Notes: generated from the sequence alone by a model not told the origin. 64,000 nt of DNA from Paralithodes platypus (GCA_032716605.1 CM064580.1:32748728-32812727), one strand, 5' to 3'; counted from the stretch's first letter, positions 10,738 through 22,785 are shown. Program-made: numbers and translations.

Positions 10738-12104
10738 CTACAATGTTGTACTTTATATCTTGTGAATCGTCATGTCACAGGCAGTACAGAAGTGGTCTTT
10801 ATTTTCGCCTGTGACAATGCATTACCAGTATATTTTATATCATGAGTAGAACATAAGATGCATTGTGTATTGTTGAGGAGAGAGAGAACCATATAGGCAG
10901 TGGGGTGGTAGTGTGTGCGTGCGTATACATGTGTTGCCTTCCCCCCGCTCGTAGGCTCGCGCGTGTGCCATTTCACGCCTCTTGATTGGCTGGTGGCTCC
11001 TGGCGCCTTCTGCAGGTCTGCTGCCTGGTGACGTAGCGGCCTGTGATTGGCTGACCACCATGGCTTTGTGTGATCCTAGGGGTCCCGAGGAGCTACTCTC
11101 TTCAGAGCTTGCCTGACCAGCATACCCTTCACACCTCCCTTACCACCTGTCCCCGACTTCTACCTATAGAGCACTTTCTCTCTTTCACAACTTCTTACCT
11201 CTCATTCTTCCACTCTATTTAACATCATACCTCCCCTTTGGTTCTGCACGATTTCATATATCGGCCATCGTATTATATGCTGAAGCTCTCAGATATTACA
11301 TGTTTAGTTAGGCATTTTGGAGGGGTTACCATTTTGTCTGTAGAGGTTCGACACACTCATGGTGTCTCCCTACCTATTCCTTGGCTGTCTGCTGGGCTAT
11401 TTAATGCTAGACTGGGGTAAGGCTACTTGTGTTGTGATTTCCGATGTGTAACAGGTTTTGTTGAACCTGTACAATCGCAACGGAGACGTGGGAAGCCTAG
11501 GTGGTCTTTCTGACTGTGTACCTTGTGAGTTTAGCACTGTGTTGCGAGTGAGGGCTTTTGCCTCTGCCACCCAACACTGTGCTAACTCGTTTTGCTTTGA
11601 CTTTGAGAGGGTCGCCAGGAGAGAACCAGATACTAGCGGTCTGGATCTCTCAAGAGAGCACCCCGTCATTTAACGTAATTTGGCCGCACAGTCTTAAGGA
11701 CCTCGCTAGGCTACGAGCCGCTTGCTCAGCCATTGTTTCCTAGCCTACGACATCCCAGCTAGACTTTATTAGCCTAGCAGACACCTGATTAGAATTATAA
11801 GCTCTTATGTTATGTATGCAGCATTTTTATTCAAGTGGATTGTAAGCCTTGGTTGTTGTTGAGTTGCACAACCCGAGCAGGCTTTTTAAGTTGCCTGACG
11901 AAGTACTTCTTTTGTTGTTGGAGATAATACTATTGTGCATTTATCCTTATTCCTGTGTCAGTTAACACTGTCTGTCCCTACACTTGTCATTATCTTGTTC
12001 CTGCTTTATATAACAGTTCAAAATCCGATTCGATCATCTTAAGCAGCATCAGACTTTCTTCAGAAGATTCCTGCTCGATGCTTTAGGACTTTCATTCACT
12101 TTCT
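10738..12104. other. Unassigned sequence inside Ty3 element
   Basis: Lies between the RTE LINE and a MITE, in what should be the 3' part of the Ty3 element. It is GC-richer at 10,900-11,130 with two GATTGGCTG (inverted CCAAT) motifs, at about 10,983 and 11,045, and short hairpins such as CAGGTTTTGTTGAACCTG near 11,452. Short ORFs resemble nothing recognised. It could be another element's promoter or LTR; this is not established. Confidence 0.35.
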
Positions 12105-12592
12105 TTAACACCTTACGAGCGGCCTATGCGGTTTATTTATATGTACCGCCGAGCGGGGTGTTTTTAGCCAAAATAGGGCTGTTTACGTGATCATTTTCAT
12201 GCCTAAATAAGACCCAGAACGTAAAACAAGTACCTATCCCTGAAAGGGCATAAACAGAGCTTTCGAATGACACCATAACGATCCTTTTATGATGGCTAGT
12301 TTTCTTGCAATAACCGTGCAACGCGAGTGCAAAAAGCATGTAATTCGGTACTTTCCCCATATAATTCAGTATGTAGCGAGTGAGAGAGGGAGGAGGGAGC
12401 TGAGATTCGTGTCAGTAGGTTCGCCGCGGTGGTCTGGAGCAGTCATACGCTCGCTAGTCTCCTGCCACCACTTGTCTCTCTCTCTCAGCAACATTACGTG
12501 CTGAAATTGCCACTCGACCTATGTCGAGCGCCGCCACATAGTCCAGCTTTATTTAACTCGACTTATGTGGTGAGCCGCTAATTAATGGTTAA
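12105..12592 (-). mobile_element. piggyBac-like MITE, family A, copy 3 (reverse)
   Basis: Reverse-oriented copy between TTAA at 12,105-12,108 and 12,589-12,592. It is most similar to the copy at 44,321-44,808: both carry CTGGACTATGTGGCGGCGCT-type start regions and a CGGTACATATAAATAAACC end. The two form a subfamily distinct from copies 1, 2 and 4. Confidence 0.75.
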
Positions 12593-14345
12593 TATAGGAG
12601 TGACAGTTTATTATTGTTTAGAGTAACTTTAATTATACCTTCTTGTTTGCATTAAATCATTGCAGTGATTTAATTACAATCTCTATCTTTTCCTTGTATA
12701 CCTTATTAACGTAATTGTATGTTGTTGTGATCAGGCTGTATCAGAGATCATCAGCCTGTAGTAGTAGTGCATTTATACCGAGTTATAGGATACCCCGCTA
12801 TCGCAGATTTAACTCTGGAGGGTATAGGTGTTTTTTGTGCGCCGGCATTATAAGTTAGAGGGTTGGATCTAGTGTTACCGTTGTGGCTGTGTGCCTTTCT
12901 AGTCCAATGATTAAGAGCCCTTGTTTTATACGAGTCCCGGTCGTAACAGAAGGAATGTCCTTAGTCGGTCGTGGTTCGTCAACATAGGTTCCGTCCGCAT
13001 CCGAGGCTGTTCGTCCGTTTTTCTTTGCTTAGGTATTTTTTCCGGGTGGGGGTCGCAAGCCCACCGACCCAACCTCTTTAGTCGCCTCTTACGACACGCA
13101 GAAGGCACGTGGGGCATATTCTATTCCCTTACCCCCAGGGGGTAATGGAAAAGTCACTAATACAGACAACACCACAACCATTAGATCTACAGACATAATT
13201 ATGTGCTTCAGACGCAAACAACAGACAAACCGGGAGAGACACACACAGTAGACTTGATGAACCTGTCACTACACATGAGAACACGACAACGAGCGTGAGA
13301 CGGAATAGGAACGTATTATCTAGCAGGTACCGAGAGTTTGACATGACCAGGTAAGAGTACAGTACCGGTATGACTGATTGCATGTCCGACTAACAGTCCA
13401 ATACTGGTATGAGATGAGGCACTGGCAGAAATGGAAATGCTGGATGAGAATGTTACAGGATGAGAAAGATTGATCTAAATGGAGTAAGTGAGTGAGAATA
13501 CGACTGAAACCACTGAATGAGGTGTAACCTAACATTACAGTCTGAATGATAAAGGTTTTGTAATGTGAATGGGAGTGTAAGGATATTATAATGCAGATCG
13601 GAATGCAAAGAAATTGTAATGCGAAAGGAAATAGATTGGATGATATTGAGTACGGTACTGGGTATCAGGATCTATAATTTTAAGTCAATCATATAACCTT
13701 TATTACTAATCCTGCATGATATAACCAATAATTTTGCATGAAACATTTTGTCATATGCAGAACATCGAATATTAATGTTCTAGTGTACTAACTTTACTAA
13801 CATACCAACAATTATTAATCCCATATAATCTCATATATAATCTCATAAAATGTATTCTTTGTGTTAAGTTGGCACAAGGGCATACAATATATATTTGTAT
13901 CATATATAATCACTGTTTTTGGATATTCTCATGTAAGACAGTATTATCAACTAATAATTAACCTAGTCTTAACCTAGTCTTGTAATACCATATCAATAGA
14001 TTTGACTGATATACCTAATCTACTTCATATCTCATATTTACATACTAATAGATTAATATTCTAACAATATTAATCACATTCCATACTGTATTAAAATACT
14101 AACTACTGTACCGGTATCATACTGTATAACCTATTTCAGTACAGTACAAGTAACTATCAAATCATAGTACAATTTTATAGATCGTATTGGTGCTATTATT
14201 ACTCTAGCTCATGTGCCATAATAGAATAAATATTACTTAATAATCCTAGGAGATTACAAAATGTCAAAAGTCATTTCACAAATGAAAGTCTCAAAATAAA
14301 ATAGTACATTTTTCTCATATCAAAATTCTTCTAAATACCAACTTC
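12593..14345. other. AT-rich sequence without recognised genes
   Basis: No gene recognised. A GC-richer block at 13,025-13,140 (TTTAGTCGCCTCTTACGACA and a CCCCCAGGGGG end) looks like the conserved end of an interspersed repeat, but it is not classified. The rest is AT-rich. Short direct repeats CAGTAAT occur at 14,610-14,636. Confidence 0.4.
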
Positions 14346-14845
14346 ACTGGTAAAAATAATAATACAAATATTTATTCAGTTAGCATTTTACAATGTTGGT
14401 ACCACATAAAATTGTACAAATATGACATGTACCAGCCTTGCATAATTCCAACTAAGGATAGCCCAATAAGCCCGTTAGGCGTATTTCCATTGGGGTCCTT
14501 GTGGGATTAGGTTAGCTGGGAAAAAAGGGGAGGATAACAAAAAGTAGATACTTTGGAGAAAGTATTTCTAGGGGGTTATTTTAAGATACCTTACATCCTA
14601 TAGTAATTATCAGTAATCAGTAATCAGTAATCATTTCAGTTTGTTTTGCCTATCTCTTATGTCGTACTTATTAGTAGACATAAGCTTGGTGCTCCCTTCT
14701 CGCAGCTGTCCGGTTAGGTGCTCCTTCAAGCTACGTCTGAAGGAATACAGTGTTCTCTTTTCACGGACTGACTGGGGTAGGTCGTTCCAGTCTTTGATGG
14801 CAGTGAAGAAGAATGTTAGCTTACCCTGTCCTTGGAGAGAGAGGT
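14346..14845 (-). mobile_element. LINE 3' fragment with RT C-terminus
   Basis: On the minus strand 14,845-14,640 encodes a typical LINE RT C-terminal segment (AIKDWNDLPQSVREKRTLYS and SLKEHLTGQL). A 3' UTR follows, including ATTGTAAAATGCTAACTGAA, and ends near AATAAATATT. The same UTR is present in plus orientation at about 25,470-25,582. The coding sequence runs right up to the Ty3 3' LTR at 14,846. Family not assigned. Confidence 0.6.
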
Positions 14846-15038
14846 TGTTACAATATTGGTAACAATATTGTTAAGCTAAATATATAATCTACAGGCGAGG
14901 CGATATCAAGGCAGGGCTTCCTAAACTTACCCTTGAGACAACGCTCATGTTATTATGTAATAGCCACACCCTTACAATATATGTGAACTCCTTATCCAGT
15001 GTCTCATTATGAACCCGATATATATACAAATATCAACA
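14846..15038 (+). repeat. 3' LTR of Ty3-type element
   Basis: 193 bp, the same length as the 5' LTR. It is preceded by the purine run GGAGAGAGAGG, which could act as polypurine tract. It is followed by the 5-bp duplication GTAAT at 15,039-15,043. Confidence 0.82.
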
Positions 15039-15077
15039 GTAATGCCATCTGAAACATGACTTATTATCGCCACTGTA
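15039..15077. mobile_element. Mariner-like MITE R1, right end
   Basis: It continues R1 after the Ty3 element and ends ...CTTATTATCGCCACTG|TA, the inverse of its left end. It directly abuts copy R2 and shares the TA with it. Confidence 0.65.
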
Positions 15078-15290
15078 CAGTCGCGCTAATAAGTGATGTC
15101 TCGGCACCAAGTATGTTTTGATCAATAATTGGTATCAGCAATATCTAAGCTTTATTTCTTCATATGGAGTGAAATATACAAACATGTTCCTACACTTTCC
15201 CACCCTATTCAACATCTGACTGACATTAATACAGCACAGAGCAAGTCAAACGTAATGACAGCTGAGACATGACTTATTAGCGTTACCGTA
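15076..15290. mobile_element. Mariner-like MITE R2
   Basis: About 211 bp between TA dinucleotides, starting CAGTCGCGCTAATAAGTG and ending CTTATTAGCGTTACCG. Non-coding. Its right end lies at intron position +6 of the JHAMT-like exon 2 donor. Confidence 0.7.
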
Positions 15291-15295
15291 CATAC

Positions 15296-15483
15296 CTTAG
15301 TAAATCCCTCGGGAAAGGCCATCCGGGGCTGGAGGGTGTTCTCAATGTCCATCTGGTGGAAGGAGAGGGAGTTGTGGGGGAACTGCTTGGCGGCGAAGTT
15401 CACCATCTCGCTAGACAAGTCCACCCCAGCCACTCGATCCACCGGGGGCAGCAGGGGCATAAGTAGGTTCCTGGTCACGTCAC
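15296..15483 (-). CDS. JHAMT: JHAMT-like methyltransferase, second coding exon
   Basis: This exon completes the split glycine codon and continues the motif as GDVTRNLL, then runs to EGFTK (residues 46-108). It holds the acidic residue after strand 2 in VDLSSEM (about D67) and a second acidic motif, QMDIEN (about D91), both expected to contact S-adenosylmethionine. The acceptor is TTCCCCAG|GTGACG at 15,484 and the donor is CTAAG|GTATG at 15,295. A mariner-like MITE begins only five bases into the intron on the donor side, and another copy lies about 57 bp from the acceptor side. The reading frame is intact, with no stops. Confidence 0.84.
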
Positions 15484-15539
15484 CTGGGGAAGTTAGAGAG
15501 GTGAGAGATGGATAAATAGCAAACTACTTGATAGGCAGC

Positions 15540-15754
15540 TACAGTAGGGCTAATAAGTGATGTCTCGTCACCAAGTATGTTTTGATCAATAATTGGTATC
15601 AGCAATATTGACACATGATTTATTCTTTTTGAGTGAAATATACAAACATGTTCCTACACTTACCCACCCTATTCAACATCTGACCGACATTAAAACAGCA
15701 CAGAGCGAGCCAAACGTAATGACAGCTGAGACATGTCTTATTAGCGCGACTATA
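15540..15754. mobile_element. Mariner-like MITE R3
   Basis: It starts TA|CAGTAGGGCTAATAAGTG and ends CTTATTAGCGCGACTA|TA. Same family as R1 and R2. It lies about 57 bp upstream of the exon 2 acceptor in gene orientation. Confidence 0.7.
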
Positions 15755-16253
15755 GGCTACATGTATGCTCATAATAGACAGAAAGAGAGAAAGGAATGAC
15801 AAATTGACAGATAGTATACGATGTGAAGGATACTTTATATTATGCGATATAATCAACAACTTCACTCATAATACACTCATAATAGTATAGATACCCATAA
15901 AACCTTCGTTTTCTTTCAAGCTAAATTTTGGTGTCAGAGAAAATAGTTGGTATATAATGGGTAACAATAATATAGGCGAGCAATTTAAATTTGTTCCCTC
16001 TAACTATTTCATTTTGTTGTGTCTTCCGACTCTTTGCGATATTTTTTGTATTGTTATTATATTTACTGTATTTATTTTGTGAAATTTAATAGTATTAAAG
16101 TCTCAATATAATATACAACATAAATGTCAAGAGTTTGGGGGCAAATCCTTCACTTGATTTGCGCATCATTGAGAAGTAAGGACGTTTGAACTGAAACTCC
16201 TCCTGAATATACATATCTACTTAGTTTGGTGATACATTCGGCTCATTATTTTT

Positions 16254-16932
16254 GGTACGATTTTAGTTTCTGGACACCTATTTGACAGGTACCACCAAGG
16301 ATTTAATACATTTTTTTTTTCGGTTTCCACACATCCAACACAAAGCTACACCTTTGTCTGGTCCGGTAATAGTATTGAAAACGATATAATAACTTTTTAA
16401 ATGTGGTTTTCGACGAGAATAAAACGGCCCGAAAATCGGCGGGAGTCCGTCGTCGCTTCGGATCGTCGGTTTGTTTACCCAGGACGCTCGAAGTTATGGC
16501 CAGCTGTTTTACATGCCCCCTTCTGGCAACATATATGACAATTATTATAATTCACCGGGGGGGGGGGGGGTGAGGGAGGGCAGAGCCCCTCCTCAATCCG
16601 TCCTGTATCCCACGGCCTATAACGCAAGTCTTTATCAAAAAATTTACCCAACAACTGGTTAACTTAGCCATTTTAAGTCGACCGCCAAGGCGACGGGAAG
16701 TTACTCCGAGCGTAAAGTAAATAAAGCGACGCTACTTCCACGAACGCAACAGAGTTGTCTTTATATTTCGTCTCATATTATCATTATTAAAGTATCCCCA
16801 TTGCTTTTTTAGTATTTCGTACACCAGAAAAGGGTGTAGCTTGGTGTTGGATGCATGGAAACCGAAAACAAAATATGTATTAAATCGTTGGCGGTACTTG
16901 TCAAATAGGTGTCCAGAAACTAAAATCGTACC
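16254..16932. mobile_element. Element with long inverted ends and 8-bp duplication
   Basis: 679 bp with inverted ends of roughly 120 bp: GGTACGATTTTAGTTTCTGG at the left, and the same 20 bases in reverse at the right. A perfect 8-bp direct repeat TTATTTTT flanks it (16,246-16,253 and 16,933-16,940). The centre has a G13 run (16,557 onward) and a short Tyr/Pro-rich ORF (16,471-16,662, with MPPSGNIYDNYYNSP). Superfamily not assigned; an 8-bp duplication alone fits several. It inserted about 32 bp before the adenain-like ORF. Confidence 0.7.
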
Positions 16933-16964
16933 TTATTTTTATATCAAAGGTTTATTTATCAAAA

Positions 16965-17378
16965 ATGGCAAGAAATAGCGGCATGAATAACGTAGGAATT
17001 ATTTTTGTGCACGAGACAGAGGATATATTGGAAAAGGCACCTGGCCTGGGAGGGAGATTCAAGTGTGTAGACCTACATGAAATAAATAATTATAGTCTCC
17101 GTAGGGAACACGGTTTCTTGCTGATTGAACACGTTTTGGGATCGTACGCTCATGGAACTGTGCTTTACCGTGACGTGCAAGATTCATATTTTTACTTTAA
17201 TAGCCAAGCCACAGAAGCGCCTTTCCAAGTAGTACAATACTTGACGACAAAATGTCCTTCAGGGCAATTGATTAACAATATCATTCCCCTTCAGTCTGAA
17301 CATATCTTTTCCTGTGTGTTTCATTGTCTTAACTTTGCAACATACATCTGTGATCATCCCAAGATTACAGCAAAATAA
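16965..17378 (+). pseudogene. Adenain-like cysteine protease ORF (candidate, stop-interrupted)
   Basis: 137-residue ORF from ATG 16,965, followed by about 60 more open codons in the same frame after a single TAA (17,376-17,378), up to a TGA near 17,560. The layout matches adenovirus-type (C5) proteases: His63, Asn79 in YFYFNS, Gln110 in PLQSEH, Cys117 in FSCVFHC. The Gln-to-Cys spacing is 7, as in adenain, and the His-to-acidic/Asn spacing is 16 against 17. The full ~200-codon length also fits. Such genes occur in adenoviruses, adintoviruses and Maverick/Polinton elements. It lies antisense in JHAMT intron 1 with no capsid, ATPase or polymerase gene beside it. The assignment rests on motif spacing alone; a Ulp1-type or unrelated ORF is possible. 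Confidence 0.45.
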
Positions 17379-17564
17379 TTAGCTATTGAATATCCTAGTG
17401 ATATCACTGCAGATAATGAACTATTTATATTCTTCAACACGCTTTCACTATTAACCACATTTCCCAATAGCATAAAGTTAATGGATTACCGCTATAGGAA
17501 TAGATTTCCGAAACTTATTTTTTGTCTTCCTGTCCAGAGACGACTGTTTCCAGGACAGTGAAAA

Positions 17565-19375
<1,811 letters not shown>

Positions 19376-19600
19376 TAGTTTTGAGGTTTTAAGACATTCG
19401 TTTTGTTAGTTTGGCAATTTTGAGACCTTTCGTCCCATTTCTTCGTCAATGTTAAGACCTTTCGTGCCCTTTAGGTATCGATCTTATCCTGGCGAGCGAT
19501 AGCCAGCCTCTAATTTTAGATGGAACCGGCCTTCGGCCGGGACATTTGGTTATCAATAAATGTTTTTCTAAGCTTGATGGAGGTCTAGCGAGTAAACTAT
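19376..19600 (+). repeat. Dispersed repeat copy, empty site for MITE copy 1
   Basis: Contains the GGTTTTAAGACATTCG and AGTTTGGCAATTTTGAGACC blocks that flank the MITE at 43-528, here uninterrupted. The core CCTGGCGAGCGATAGCCAGCC and the palindrome CCGGCCTTCGGCCGGG follow. Confidence 0.6.
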
Positions 19601-19675
19601 ATAATTAATTAATAGATAAATATATCTACCAACAACCAAGCAGTACCCACTTAACCTTTCTCCTCCATAACATAC

Positions 19676-19811
19676 CTGAGCCGCAGCCAATGTCCAGGAC
19701 GCTCTCTCCCTCCTCCTGCCAGGCCATCTGCGGCAGGTACTCAGACAGCACCAGCAGGGCATCGCGGCGCTGGAGGGCGTTGGCAGACACGTACAGTTGG
19801 GCGTCCTCCAT
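19676..19811 (-). CDS. JHAMT: JHAMT-like methyltransferase, first coding exon
   Basis: The start is the ATG read at 19,811-19,809, giving MEDAQLYVSANALQRRDALL and onwards. The exon ends in the SAM-binding glycine-rich motif I, VLDIGCGSG at residues 38-46, with the last glycine codon split by the intron. The donor is GTATG at 19,675-19,671. A candidate acceptor (CCCACAG) lies at 19,852 onward, so this exon probably begins at 19,851 with about 40 nt of 5' leader. That leader stays open in frame, so an upstream start in another exon is not excluded. The short N-terminal helix ending in LQRRDA matches the juvenile hormone acid methyltransferase family rather than generic methyltransferases. Confidence 0.82.
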
Positions 19812-20024
19812 CTCTCTCACTCCACTGAACAGTAGCTGATACACAAAGGAGCTGTGGGAAGTAAGGGCAGGTTATTATAATTGCTATTACTAAATTACAG
19901 GCTTGCTATTGCTCGACAGGAATAAATCGACACCTAAATAGCACGAAAGGTCTGATTATTGACACATAAATGGGACAAAAGTTCTTAGATTCGCCAAACT
20001 AAAAAAAAAAAACAAAAAAAAAAG

Positions 20025-20125
20025 TTAACCCCTACAGCACGATGACGTAATTTTCATCATATTCAATTGACCATTAGACGATTTTCTTTAGCTTACCATC
20101 TACGTCGGGGACTTAAAGGGGTTAA
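20025..20125. mobile_element. Short TTAA-flanked MITE, family B-like
   Basis: 101 bp between TTAA at 20,025-20,028 and 20,122-20,125. Ends CCCCTACAGCACGATGACG and, reversed, CCCCTTTAAGTCCCCGACG. Contains the shared CCATTAGACGATTTTCTTTA core. Confidence 0.55.
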
Positions 20126-20382
20126 TACGTTTCCATTAAGGGAGCACACCTCGCTGTTTTCCTTTTCTCTCCCTCTCTCTTTGGCTTGTATCCATTTGGC
20201 CCAATTCAGCCTACTGTTTTAAGACATTTACCCCCATCCAGGTGCCAATATTTCCCTGGCGAGCAGTAACGAGCCAGCATACGGTATATATAATTTTGTT
20301 TTGACAGCAAGCTAAATTTGTACATATTTTATAAAAAAATATCTCTGGCGAAGACGGATTTCTCCATGCAATGCTGGCTCGC

Positions 20383-21795
20383 CAGTGGCGTCACTAGGGG
20401 TAAAAAACAAATGGGGGCTGTAGCCCTGGCATAGATAGGTGGGTGGGTGGCGAGCGAAGCGAGCCTGAGCAGCTGGGGGGTCCGGGGGGGCGCTGTAAGC
20501 CCCCCCTGAAAATTTTGAAATTTGAGCAGTTTCTGGGGCCTTTTTGAGGCCTAAAAATGTGTATAAGTAAGACACATATGACACATAAATATTGATGAGC
20601 CTGATACCAGGCATCAGTCAGTAAGTTACAAGGCCAATGGTAATTGTAGGGTATAAAGCCTATGTGCAGAGAATAGTTTTTTCTTCATATACTATCATAC
20701 TATAGTCCATTCATTATAGGTAGGCCAGAAATTGTGACCCCTAACCTTTGTAATTCACTAAATGGCTAGAGCAAATGGGTTGTAAATGTCCATACTTATT
20801 GCCTGGCTGACCCTTCCCAAAGGTAGAAATATTAGCTTGATTACTCCAGTCTTTCCTTAGGTATAGAGGTAAGTGGTCTAGATGTTTCGCCTACTTATAA
20901 TGAATATACTATAGTTTGTAACGATTTCTTAGCATATTAAATTGGATAATTTGAAGAACTTTTATTATTGTACCATTATAATGATTATATAGATTTAATT
21001 GGCAAGATTTTTCTTCTATTACTGTTATAGAAAAACAAAACAGTTCACTTAAAACAAAAAAGTTCACTTAAAACAAAAAAGTATAATTTATTAACTACAA
21101 ATCATAAAGCAATTACTTTAGATAACCCTATTGATAAAATACAAGATTACAAACAATTGTTATTCTATAAAACTGATATCCTTTCAAAGTTTCATATAGT
21201 GACATGGCCTAATGGTATGTGGATATGTGTCTTTTATTTCACAATTTCACTTTTCAATCAATGTAAACGTTTTATGATTAATTATGATTAGTTCATTATA
21301 ACTGTTGATGGTTTTGCATTTTACTTAGTTTTATTGCTTTCCACCGTTTACATTTTTTGGTTGTTTCTTTAGTTTTTCCTTTTGATAAAGAAGTGACAAA
21401 TTATTAATTATATACTTGCAATATCAGAGTTCAAGGTATTTCAAATTTGCAATTATCAAACAGAAAAAAAATATAGTAAATAAGATAAATTAACTAAATT
21501 GCTTTTCATTCCATGACCAATCACCATGCCCCATGTTAAGTAAGGGACAAACGCCTTTTGGTGGATTCACCTGACCCTGACTGTGACGGTATTGGAAGAG
21601 ATGCAAGGGCTGCAGGGATGCAGGGCTGGTGAATGTGGTGAACTGGTTATGCATTATTTATTATTTAATTTTTATTTATTTATTTTAATTACTTTTGGCA
21701 GTTTTGGGGTTTGCTTTTTTTGGGGGGCTGAGTCCTTGATTTTGGGGGCTAAGCCCCCCCCTCCCCCTCAATCCCCCCCCCTGGTGACGCCACTG
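20383..21795. mobile_element. hAT-like non-autonomous element
   Basis: 1,413 bp with inverted ends CAGTGGCGTCACTAGGGG at the left and, reversed, CAGTGGCGTCACCAGGGG at the right. The flanking 8-bp duplication TGGCTCGC is perfect (20,375-20,382 and 21,796-21,803). CAG-type ends with an 8-bp duplication are characteristic of hAT transposons. G/C-rich subterminal blocks surround an AT-rich centre with no transposase. It inserted into the dispersed GGCTCGC...GCTCGCC repeat. Confidence 0.85.
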
Positions 21796-21959
21796 TGGCT
21801 CGCTATCGCTCGCCAGGAAGAAATCGACACCTGGATGGGGATGAACGTCTTAAAACAGTTGGCTGAATGGGGGCGAATGGATACAAGCCAGGGAAAGAGA
21901 GAAAAGGAGAAAAAGATAAAAAAAGACGGTGACTCCCCTTAATCCCTCTCAATAACATT

Positions 21960-22260
21960 TTGCTGGACCACCTTCTTCCTCATGCTTAGCCCAGATTATA
22001 AGACTTAAGGTCCATTAGTTTCACGATTGTATTACCTTTCACCCTATTTCTGTGTCAATGTTAAGACTTTTCATGTCATTTAGTGTCGATTTTTTCCTGG
22101 CGAGCGGTAGCGAGCCTGTAATTTAAGAGATACCGGCCTTCGGCCGGGAAATGTTTCTACCGAAAAATATATTTTGTTGTTATCTTGAAAAGGGGTCTAG
22201 GGGGTGTTTTTTTGTTTAATCTTGATGGAGGTATAGGGAGCAAACTATATAAAATAATAT
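21960..22260 (+). repeat. Dispersed repeat copy
   Basis: Carries CCTGGCGAGCGGTAGCGAGCC (within 22,095-22,116) and ACCGGCCTTCGGCCGGG at about 22,130, the same order as at 529-720 and 19,376-19,600. Non-coding. Confidence 0.6.
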
Positions 22261-22304
22261 AAACATTAAAATAATAATAAATAAAGAAGCCCATCTCTCC
22301 TTAA

Positions 22305-22518
22305 TTAACCCTTTGAGGAGGATGACGCATTTTGATAGTTTATTCTGGCTATTACTAGACCATTATATCAAGCAAAGGAGGGATCTGCGTGGGTCAAATG
22401 GTGAATGGAAATAAATTTCACCCATTTCATTGTTAGAGGTATTTCCTAAGCTTTATTAAATAGTCTAACAAGAGCTAGACAAAACAGCTAACAAGCGTCA
22501 TGATACTCAAAGGGTTAG
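22305..22518. mobile_element. TTAA-flanked MITE, family B variant
   Basis: It starts TTAA|CCCTTTGAGGAGGATGACGC and ends with the reverse of CCCTTTGAGTATCATGACGC. The inner arms share TTTATTCTGGCTATTACTAG. The right duplication is decayed (TTAG). Confidence 0.6.
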
Positions 22519-22564
22519 AGACAATTCAATGTTTCAATATATCCAGATGTTTCAAAAGTTGGCT

Positions 22565-22785
22565 TTAACTTATTCAGTACCTGTGCCGTCCTTTTAACTG
22601 TATTTTGGCTACTATTAGACGATTTTATTCAGTTTCAAAAGGACCTCCAGCAATTAATAGGCTTCGAACAATCTCACTTAGGCCTAATCCTTTTTACTAC
22701 CACAGATCCTTCTTAAACTGCTCAAAATCGTTTGAATCTAACTAGAATAAAACTAAAAAGACGTCGCCGGTACATAAGGGGTGCA
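22565..22785. mobile_element. TTAA-flanked MITE, family B, copy 3
   Basis: Left TTAA at 22,565-22,568; the right end is decayed. Core TTTTGGCTACTATTAGACGA with ACGTCGCCGGTACA near the right end, as in copies 1 and 2. Confidence 0.55.

Larger units (their letters stand above)
2952..15038 (+). mobile_element. Ty3-type LTR retrotransposon with nested insertions
   Basis: The two 193-bp LTRs (2,952-3,144 and 14,846-15,038) begin TGTTACAATATTGG and end in ACA, and differ at only about half a dozen positions by eye. They are flanked by the same 5-bp GTAAT, so they belong to one insertion about 12.1 kb long. Inside are a primer binding site, gag and pol (3,737-7,540), a piggyBac-like MITE (3,233-3,717), an RTE LINE (7,541-~10,737), another MITE (12,105-12,592) and a LINE fragment abutting the right LTR. 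The order protease, RT, RNase H, integrase is that of Ty3/mdg4-type elements. Coding parts are broken, so this copy cannot encode a working polyprotein. Confidence 0.8.

Noticed and set aside
10900..11130. Host promoter with two inverted CCAAT boxes
   Set aside because: Suggestive motifs only; no transcript start, downstream gene or TATA element could be tied to them, so left as unassigned.
13025..13140. GC-rich conserved-looking block as a gene exon
   Set aside because: Looks like the end of an interspersed repeat (TCGCCTCTTACGACA and CCCCCAGGGGG); no coding frame or splice sites could be supported.
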